Positions 18,373-25,400 of a stretch of DNA of 64,000 bases are shown here, one piece after another. The stretch's first letter is position 1; each line of letters starts with the position of its first letter. Below the pieces are notes generated by a model. It ran no database searches. It was not told the origin of the DNA and was given only the letters and a program-made list of their open reading frames with translations. This stretch comes from Planctomycetaceae bacterium (GTDB lineage: Bacteria > Planctomycetota > Phycisphaerae > SM23-33). The position numbers and the translations under genes are program-made. The DNA lies in contig JAJFVE010000106.1 of assembly GCA_021371965.1 (NCBI GenBank), positions 28,754 to 92,753 on the forward strand, read 5' to 3'.

Positions 18373-18378
18373 TATAAT
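18373..18378 (+). promoter_or_regulatory. Perfect -10 box TATAAT of a probable leaderless promoter
   Basis: TATAAT ends 7 nt before the ATG at 18386. No Shine-Dalgarno sequence is present between them, and no clear -35 is seen. Confidence 0.6.
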
Positions 18379-18385
18379 CGCCCGC

Positions 18386-18988
18386 ATGGCACGCGAGATT
18401 GAGCTCAAGTTCAAGGCACAGTCGTTTGACGCTGTCCTGGCGGCGCTGCGGGCGGCGGGGGCTGTGCACGTGCGGACGGTTCTGCAGACTGATCGCTACT
18501 ACGACACGGCCGGGCGGTCGCTGCGCGGCGGGGATGTCGGCCTGCGGCTGCGCAGCACGAAACATCTAGAAGGGCCGCAGGAGGCCGACGAACGGGCGCA
18601 ACTGACGTACAAGGGACCGGCCGAGAACCACGCCCGTGCGAAGATCCGCCGCGAGCTTCAGACGCACGTCGATGACGCGGCGGCCATCGAGGCGCTGCTG
18701 GCGGCACTGGGGCTGGCCGTCACGATGACCATCCAGAAGCGCCGCAGCACCTGGCGGCTGGGGGGCTGCCTCGTCGAGCTCGATTCGCTGCCGCTTCTGG
18801 GGCACTTTATCGAGATCGAGGCCCCGGATGAACCCGCCCTCGAAGCCGTCGAGCGAACGCTCGCCCTGCCCGGTCCGCCGATCAAACGCCACTACATCGA
18901 CCTGGCCGAGGCCGTCTGCAAGAAGCTGAACATCGACTGCCGTACCGTGACTTTCGACGAGTGCGGCGAATGTAAGGAGAGGGGATAG
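18386..18988 (+). CDS. CYTH-domain protein (class IV adenylate cyclase / triphosphatase-like)
   Basis: 200 residues. It opens with MAREIELKFK, the ExExK signature of the CYTH triphosphate-tunnel fold, followed by TDRYYDTAGRSL, GLRLR, LTYKGP, a basic IRREL and, near the C-terminus, the HFIEIEAPDE acidic strand. Members hydrolyse inorganic or thiamine triphosphate or cyclise ATP, and this length fits the CyaB/ThTPase type. The start is fixed by the ExExK motif and by a TATAAT box 7 nt upstream, so the mRNA is probably leaderless. The TAG stop lies in a TAGGTCTTAGGTCGTAGGG repeat. A C-terminal CGEC pair is unusual for the family and could bind metal. Confidence 0.9.
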   Translation: MAREIELKFKAQSFDAVLAALRAAGAVHVRTVLQTDRYYDTAGRSLRGGDVGLRLRSTKHLEGPQEADERAQLTYKGPAENHARAKIRRELQTHVDDAAAIEALLAALGLAVTMTIQKRRSTWRLGGCLVELDSLPLLGHFIEIEAPDEPALEAVERTLALPGPPIKRHYIDLAEAVCKKLNIDCRTVTFDECGECKERG

Positions 18989-19108
18989 GTCTTAGGTCGT
19001 AGGGCGTAGGGCCCGCATGGCATGCGTCCTGGCGGCAAGGTGCAGCAACCGCAAAGCACGTCTGGTCAAAATCCCCTAAACCTCCGACCTATGACCTAAG
19101 CCCTGAAT
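18984..19108. repeat. Inverted TAGGTCGTAGGG-type repeat between CYTH gene and dnaN
   Basis: The left arm (GATAGGTCTTAGGTCGTAGG, about 18984-19011) pairs with the right arm (CCTCCGACCTATGACCTAAG, about 19081-19108). About 70 nt lie between. The left arm supplies the stop codon of the CYTH gene. The words resemble Family A. Confidence 0.7.
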
Positions 19109-19115
19109 TTCTCCC

Positions 19116-19143
19116 TTGCATCCCCCGCCCGCTTTGGTATAAC
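19116..19143 (+). promoter_or_regulatory. Promoter of dnaN (TTGCAT-16-TATAAC)
   Basis: The -35 TTGCAT (19116-19121) and -10 TATAAC (19138-19143) are separated by 16 nt. The predicted mRNA would have a leader of about 50 nt carrying AAGGGAAGG 6 nt before the dnaN ATG. The boxes closely resemble those found before mutL. Confidence 0.65.
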
Positions 19144-19198
19144 GACACAAACAAGTAATTGTTTCCTATTCGCGATGCACCACAAGGGAAGGTGTCCG

Positions 19199-20299
19199 AT
19201 GAAAGTAGTCGCTCAGACCGCCGCGCTGCAAGAAGCATTGGCCTTGGCAGGAACCATCGTCTCGGCACGAACCCCAAAGCCCGTTCTCCAGTGCGTCAAA
19301 CTTGTCGCCGCCAATAACATGTTGACCGTCCTGGCCACCGACCTCGAAGCCGCCCTGCGGTTCCAGGTCACGGCCGTCCAGATCGAGCAGGAAGGCGAGG
19401 CCCTCGTGCCCGCCGACCGCCTGGCGGGCATCGTTCGCGAGTCGGCTGACGAAGACAGCCTGACCATCGAAGCTGACGCCGACGCCTGCCACGTCACCGG
19501 CGCGGCCGCCCACTTCAAGATCCTCGGCTACGATCCCGGCGAGTATCCCACTGTGGCCGAGTTCGCCGGCGAAGCCGACTTCCAGGTTCCCGCCGCGACG
19601 CTGGCCAAGATGATCGGCAAGACGCTCTTCGCCACGGCCAAGGCCCACAGCCACTACGCCATCTCCGGCGTGCTGTGGGAGGCGGCCGCCAAGAAGATCC
19701 AGCTCGTGGCCACCGACGGCCACCGCCTGGCGCTGGCCAAGGGCGCCCTGGCCAAGACCGCTGCGCGCGACGTGTCGGCCATCGTTCCGGCCAAGCTGAT
19801 GAACCTGATGCAGCGCGTGGCCGTCGGCGGCGATGAGATGCTCGAAGTCCGCATCGAGGAAAACCAGATCCTGCTGCGCACGGCGCGGGCAGTGCTGATC
19901 AGCTCGCTGGTGCAGGGCAACTTCCCCAAGTACAGCGACGTGATCCCCAAGGATTTCACGCGCAAGGTCACCGTCAAGCGAGCCAACTTCGAGCACCGCA
20001 TCCGCCAGGCCGCGCTGCTGACTAACGAAGAGTCGCGCGGCGTGCGCCTGAAGTTCCAGGACAAGCAGGTAACACTCTCCAGCCGCGCCCCCGAGGCCGG
20101 CGAGGCCCAGGTCAACTGTGAGATCACCCTCGAAGGCGAACCGATGGACATCGCCTTCAATCCCAGCTTCTTGATCGAAGCCATGCGCGTCGTCGAGCTC
20201 GACGACGTGACGCTGGAAATGATGGCCTCCAACAAACCCGCCGTTATCAAAGCCGGCAACGATTTCCTGTACGTCATCATGCCGGTGGATCTGGGATAA
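19199..20299 (+). CDS. dnaN: DNA polymerase III subunit beta (sliding clamp)
   Basis: 366 residues, the usual length of the bacterial beta clamp. Typical sequences are the N-terminal MKVVAQTAALQEALALAGTIV, VLATDLEAALRF, HSHYAISGVLWE, VATDGHRLALAKG (domain 2 signature), EESRGVRLKF (domain 3) and the C-terminal FLYVIMPVDL that forms part of the partner-binding cleft. It encircles DNA and gives the replicative polymerase its processivity. The start is set by AAGGGAAGG 6 nt upstream; an upstream ATG at 19175 is less likely. dnaA, recF and gyrB are not adjacent, so the classical dnaA-dnaN cluster is broken here. Confidence 0.96.
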   Translation: MKVVAQTAALQEALALAGTIVSARTPKPVLQCVKLVAANNMLTVLATDLEAALRFQVTAVQIEQEGEALVPADRLAGIVRESADEDSLTIEADADACHVTGAAAHFKILGYDPGEYPTVAEFAGEADFQVPAATLAKMIGKTLFATAKAHSHYAISGVLWEAAAKKIQLVATDGHRLALAKGALAKTAARDVSAIVPAKLMNLMQRVAVGGDEMLEVRIEENQILLRTARAVLISSLVQGNFPKYSDVIPKDFTRKVTVKRANFEHRIRQAALLTNEESRGVRLKFQDKQVTLSSRAPEAGEAQVNCEITLEGEPMDIAFNPSFLIEAMRVVELDDVTLEMMASNKPAVIKAGNDFLYVIMPVDLG

Positions 20300-20341
20300 G
20301 AACAACTCTGCCATAAAGACAGGCATAATTGGCGGCTCAAA

Positions 20342-20363
20342 GCATGGGCGAGACGCCCATGCC
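20342..20363. repeat. Family C palindrome, single core
   Basis: Core ATGGGCGAGACGCCCAT flanked by GC and GCC, between the convergent dnaN and UROD-like genes. It can form an 8-bp stem hairpin and may serve both genes as a transcript end. Confidence 0.88.
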
Positions 20364-20370
20364 ACGAATC

Positions 20371-21459
20371 TCACGCCGCTCCGTAGCGGGCCAAGACCTT
20401 GAGGATCTCGTCGCGCTGGGAGGTGTGGCCGCCGGTGATCAGCCATTGGTTGGCGGCTGTGCCGGTCTGGTCGGCGATGGCGTCTAGCACTTCGAAGCCG
20501 CCGAAGAGTTGGCTCTTTTTGCCGGCGGCGTGGATGCGGCGGTAGACGTCCGGCCAGTGCGACTGGTCGGGCTTGCCGGCGCCGGGGACCCACTGGATGG
20601 CCGAGAGCGAGCTGATGTTCAGCAACGAGTCCAGATGCGGCAACTGGCCGATACCGTCGAGGTGGTAGATCGAGTGGGGGATACGGCCGCAACAGGCCTC
20701 CAGGTCTGGCCGTACGAAGCAGTCGAACATCTCCGGCGAGATCATGTAGGCGGCGTCGCACTGGAAGGCGTAGAAGGGCTTCGTCGAGAACATCGGAATC
20801 CAGCAGGTGTAGCTGCAGCGGTCGGCCGCGGAGGCGCGGCAGAAGTCGTCGTACCACGTCCAGAACGCCTCGCGAATTTCATCGACGCACCGCAGCACGT
20901 GCGCCGGCTCGTCCAGCAGGTCCAGCAGCAGCTTCTCGCCCGGGCGGAAGACTGAGACGATGTCCAGCCCCGTCACCAGGCCGGGCATGCCGATGGCCAC
21001 TTGGCCCTGCCAGCGGTCGGCCGCCGCGCGGCAGAGCTCCAGCGCGCGTTTCAACCACACGTTGGCGGCGTCGGGCATAAAGTGCAGCTCCATCGGCGGT
21101 AGATCCCGCGGCGGGTGGAACCAGACCGTGCCCTCAGCCGCCTGCACCTGAGGGACCGCGCCGAAATAGGCGCACGACGAGATCGCCCCCATGTTCACCC
21201 AGAGCATTGGCGAGGCGTCGCCCAAGAATTCCTGGCAGCAGAGGGCGTAGTCCCACGCGTCGACGATGTCCTCGGCCGGGACGGACAGGTCGTACGCGGC
21301 AGCGAGCAGATCCCCCTGGAACATGGGCGGCTTGCGGCCGGGGTCGCGCCCGTAAAGGGTGGCGCTGATCATCGGCCTGTCGAGCGTGCCGGCCCACCAC
21401 GCCTCCGACGCCTCGTCCAGGCGCAGGCGCCGCTCGTGCGAGAAGTCAATCGCAGTCAT
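20371..21459 (-). CDS. Uroporphyrinogen-decarboxylase (URO-D) family-like protein
   Basis: 362 residues from the ATG at 21459 (MTAIDFSHERRLRLDEA). The barrel pattern of URO-D/cobamide methyltransferase proteins is visible: GMPGLVTGLDIVSVFRPGEKLLLDLLDEPAHV, SYTCWIPMFSTKPFYAFQCDAAYMISPEMF, SIYHLDGIGQLPHLDSLLN and AIQWVPG with a C-terminal ITGGHTSQRDEIL. It lacks the N-terminal RxPVWxMRQAG motif of true heme URO-D. Planctomycetes carry many such non-heme paralogs beside sugar genes, and their reaction is not established; methyl transfer from a cobamide is one suggestion. It is a lone gene, convergent with dnaN. Confidence 0.72.
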   Translation of the reverse strand: MTAIDFSHERRLRLDEASEAWWAGTLDRPMISATLYGRDPGRKPPMFQGDLLAAAYDLSVPAEDIVDAWDYALCCQEFLGDASPMLWVNMGAISSCAYFGAVPQVQAAEGTVWFHPPRDLPPMELHFMPDAANVWLKRALELCRAAADRWQGQVAIGMPGLVTGLDIVSVFRPGEKLLLDLLDEPAHVLRCVDEIREAFWTWYDDFCRASAADRCSYTCWIPMFSTKPFYAFQCDAAYMISPEMFDCFVRPDLEACCGRIPHSIYHLDGIGQLPHLDSLLNISSLSAIQWVPGAGKPDQSHWPDVYRRIHAAGKKSQLFGGFEVLDAIADQTGTAANQWLITGGHTSQRDEILKVLARYGAA

Positions 21460-21540
21460 GCCTGTCAGCGTAACAACTCTGCGGCGTGGCGGTAAACAAA
21501 ACTCGGGAACAACCTCGACCGCCAACTTGCGCGCATGATG

Positions 21541-21588
21541 CTTCTCCCAATCCTCTAAATCCCTTTAGTCCGCGGAATCCCGCTCTCC
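21541..21588. repeat. Family F repeat copy
   Basis: It reads CTTCTCCCAATCCTCTAAAT, then CCCTTTAGTCCGCGG, then AATCCCGCTCTCC. It matches 18307-18352 at both ends, again immediately upstream of a promoter whose -10 abuts the start codon. Confidence 0.8.
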
Positions 21589-21600
21589 GATCCTGCGGCG

Positions 21601-21629
21601 TTGAATGTGCCTGCGGCGGCGGGTATAAC
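21601..21629 (+). promoter_or_regulatory. Leaderless-type promoter of the sigma factor gene (TTGAAT-17-TATAAC)
   Basis: -35 TTGAAT at 21601-21606 and -10 TATAAC at 21624-21629 with optimal 17-nt spacing. The -10 ends 6 nt before the GTG start at 21636, so transcription should begin at or next to the start codon. Confidence 0.7.
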
Positions 21630-21635
21630 GCGGGC

Positions 21636-22394
21636 GTGAGCTCTTCTACTGGGCAGACATCGTCGGCCGGGGCCGTCAATCACAGCGGCGCTCGCTTTGC
21701 CGCCACGCGGTGGAGCATCGTGCTGGCAGCGCGGGGCGACGGTTCGGCCTCGGCTACGCGGCGGGCGATGGAGGAGCTGGCGGGAGCGTACTGGTTCCCG
21801 CTCTATGCCTTCGCGCGGCGCAAGGGCGAGGGCCCGGCCGCGGCTGAGGACCTGGTACAGGAGTTCTTCGCGCGGCTGCTGGAGAAGGACTTCCTCGCCC
21901 AGGTGGACCGATCCAAGGGCAAGTTCCGCTCGTTCCTGCTGGCGGCGATGCAGCACTTCATGGCCAACCAGCGGGCCATGCAGCGGGCGATGAAGCGCGG
22001 CGGGCCGCGCGGGCCTATCGCCCTGGACGGTCTGGATGCGGAAGGGCGATACGCTTTGGAGCCTGCAGACGAGCTGACGCCCGAGCGGCTGTTCGACCGG
22101 CGATGGGCGCTGACGGTGCTCGATCAGGTGCTGCGGCGACTGGGCGAGGAATACGCAGCCGCCGGCAAGGGCGAATTGTACGCCGCGATTTCGGGATTCC
22201 TGACAGCCGACCGCGAGCGGGCGGACTACTCCACAGCCGCACGGCAGTTGGGCTGGGCCGAGGGCACGGTCCGCGTGGCCGTACACCGCCTGCGGCGGCG
22301 CTACCGCGACCTGCTGCGGGTGGAGATTGCCCAGACCGTCGATTCGCCCGAACAGGTCGAAGAAGAAATCTCGCACCTGCTGAATTGTCTGTAA
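21636..22394 (+). CDS. ECF-like RNA polymerase sigma factor (sigma-70 family)
   Basis: 252 residues from a GTG at 21636. Region 2 is visible as FAATRWSIVLAARGD...YWFPLYAFARRKG...AAEDLVQEFFARLLEKDFL, and region 4 as a C-terminal helix-turn-helix (YSTAARQLGWAEGTVRVAVHRLRRRYRDLLR). The FAATRW opening and long middle linker are typical of planctomycete ECF groups that lie next to Ser/Thr kinases. The gene has its own promoter and is followed after 33 nt by the kinase gene, so kinase signalling to this sigma factor is plausible. No anti-sigma factor is seen. Confidence 0.88.
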   Translation: MSSSTGQTSSAGAVNHSGARFAATRWSIVLAARGDGSASATRRAMEELAGAYWFPLYAFARRKGEGPAAAEDLVQEFFARLLEKDFLAQVDRSKGKFRSFLLAAMQHFMANQRAMQRAMKRGGPRGPIALDGLDAEGRYALEPADELTPERLFDRRWALTVLDQVLRRLGEEYAAAGKGELYAAISGFLTADRERADYSTAARQLGWAEGTVRVAVHRLRRRYRDLLRVEIAQTVDSPEQVEEEISHLLNCL

Positions 22395-22427
22395 CGTTCT
22401 GGCCGCTGATGCGTCTTATGTGAACGA

Positions 22428-25400
22428 ATGGCCGAAGTGAATACATGTCCGCAGTGCGGCAAGGCCCTGACGGGTGAAACGCCCGGCGGGCTGTGTCCGG
22501 CGTGCCTGCTCAAACGCGGGCTCGAGACCAACACGCAGGGGTTCACGCGCGACGAGCCGCAGGGCAGCGGATGGTCGCCGCCGGAGCCGAAGGAACTGGC
22601 AGTAGCGTTTTCGGAACTGGACATCATCGAGTTGATCGGGCGCGGCGGCATGGGGGCCGTCTACAAGGCCCGCCAGAAGGATCTCGACCGCCTGGTGGCC
22701 CTGAAGATCCTGCCGCCGCAGATCGGGAGCCAGGAAAGTTTCGCCCAGCGCTTTGCCCGCGAGGCCCAGGCGATGGCGCGGCTGAGCCATCCCAACATCG
22801 TCACGATCCATAGCTTCGGTTCGAGGCCCCTCACCGCAGGCGGCCAGCGGGGGGATCTGTACTTCTTCATCATGGAGTACGTCGACGGCCTGAGCCTGCG
22901 GCAGATTCTCGACGCGGGTACGGTCAGCCCCAAGGAAGCGTTGGCCATCGTTCCTCAGATCTGCGACGCCCTGCAGTACGCCCACGACCGCGGGATCGTC
23001 CACCGCGACATCAAGCCCGAGAACATCCTGCTCAACCGCGCCGGCCAGGTGAAGATCGCCGACTTCGGCCTGGCCAAGCTGGTGTCTCGTGGCATGGGCG
23101 TCTCGCCCATGCGTGCCACGGGCGTCTCGCCCGTAGAGGGAGACCAAGAGCATGGGCGAGACGCCCATGCCACACAACACGTCATGGGCACCCCGCGGTA
23201 CATGGCCCCAGAGCAGATGCTGCGGCCGAGCGAGGTCGACCACCGGGCTGACATCTATTCGCTGGGCGTGGTGTTCTACCAGATGCTCACGGGCGAACTA
23301 CCCCACGGCGGCGAGAAGTTCGGCCCGCCGTCGCGCAAGGTGCTCATCGACGTGCGGCTGGACGAGGTCGTCCTGCGCGCCCTGCAGCGCGAGCCGACCC
23401 TGCGATACCAGCAGGTCAGCCAGGTCAAAGAGGATGTCGAAACCATCGTCCACACGTCCGCCGCGCCCGGCCGACGGCCAGAATCTTCTACGTCCGATGC
23501 GCGAGAGCAGCGGCATCGCGAGGAATACGAGCGCCGCGCGCCGGGGTGGATCATCCGCTGCAAGACCTGCGGATTCACCGAGCCCTGGGGCAAGTACGGC
23601 GTGCGCTTGATGGGCAGAGGCCGTACGCTGACCATTGGCTGGTGCAGGCGCTGTCGCTGGATCCGCTGCCACGTCGTCGAACAGGGCGAGGCCCCGGCAA
23701 AGCAACCTGAGAACATCCCGAAGTCGCGACGATTGCCGCTGGTGGGCGTGCGAGATGGACGACGTGTAATTTGTTGGTCGGTTCTACTGATGTATCTGGT
23801 CTTTCTGGCCGTGCCCATTGGAACTGCGTGGACTATTAGCGCAAGTTGGCGGGCACCGCTGATCTTCAGCCTGGCGCTATGTGCGATTCTTGTTGTGGGG
23901 ATTCTGCGCGGGTGGGCAGTGCCGATTGAGCAATTGCCGTTGCTGGAGAGCAAGCTCCGGCCAACCCTTCCGCCGCCGCGGCCGGATGCGAAGTTCTCGC
24001 GGCTGGCGATTGTCGGCGCCGTATGGGCGGTCTTTGCAGTCGCAGCATTCCTAAGACTGTATCAGGGGCCATCATTGTGGCAGATTGCACTGGCGATCCT
24101 GATTCTCCCCTTAGGTTTCACGGCCCCTCTTGGGACGACCATTTGCGGGGCCGTGGGCATCTCCAGAATCCGCCGCTCAGGCGGCATGTTGTGCGGGCTT
24201 AGGCTGGCGGTTGCCGACGTGTTGATCTTTCCGCTGCTGGCGATGGACGCGGTGATCTGGGCAGCCGCAACATACGGCGCATACGGCGTCAGATCATCCT
24301 CTGGCGATCTGGATCCCTGGCTGTGGGTGTGGCTCTTGGCTTCCGCAGCAGTTTGTGCCGTGGCGGATGTTCTGGTCATCCGTTGGGCGTGGCGGGCGGC
24401 GAATCGGCCGCTTGGCACACCCCCTGCGCCCGCCGCACCGCCGTTGGACGCGATGGCAGAGGCGCCTCCGGCGGCGCCACTGCCCACCGTCGATTACGCC
24501 CGGCAGCTTGTCAAAGCCCCGGCCGTCGGGCTGATCATCGCGGCGGCGATCAACCTGGCGCTGCTGGCGGCGCTGGGAGCGGTCAGCCTGACGCGATGGA
24601 ATAGTGCATTGCCGCGCGTGCAGGTGCAGGAAACGGCGCGGGACAGCAGCTACAAGGAACTGCCCGACACGCCCCGGCCGGTGGCTCAGGTGACCGTCAG
24701 TCGCGGGGAATCCTGGGCTGGTCTGGTGGTGGGGGCGGCGATGGTCCCGTCGATCATCGTCCTTGTAGCGGCGATTCGGATGCTGCGCCTCCGCGGCCGC
24801 GGGTTGGCCATCGCGGGGTCGATCCTGGCGATGATTGCAGCCCCCGGCAACATCATCGGTCTGCCCTTTGGCATCTGGGCGCTGGTGGTGCTGAACAAAC
24901 GCGAGGTGATGGAGGGATTTGCGGCTGTACGCGCGCAAAAAGTGAGAAGCCGCGCTTGGGTTGTCATTTTGGCGGTTGTGGGCAGTCTCGCGGTTTTGGC
25001 CGGCGCTGCGGGTTTTGCCGGCGTCTACCTCCGGGACCGGATGCGCGCAAGCGGCGAGGAGCACCTACGCCAAGCCAAGCGCATGGCCCTGGAGTCGGAC
25101 CGGCTGACGATCAACTCGCAGGCCGAACTGTACAAGATGCAGCATAACGGCCGACGGCCGGGGATTCGCGACGGCAGTTTCGACGGCGAACTCTTCGTGC
25201 GGCAGTTGACCAGGCCGACCAGCGCAGACGGGGAGTTCATCCCACCAGGTCCTGAGGCACTCTATGGGCCGTATCTGCTGTCGTTTCCGGCCAACCCCTT
25301 TGTGGAAGGTCCCGCGGCGTCGCGCGTCAAAGGCGGCCCGGGTCCATCGCCCAACGACGGCAGCAGCGGGTGGTGGGTGATGACGACGACCGGAGAAGTG

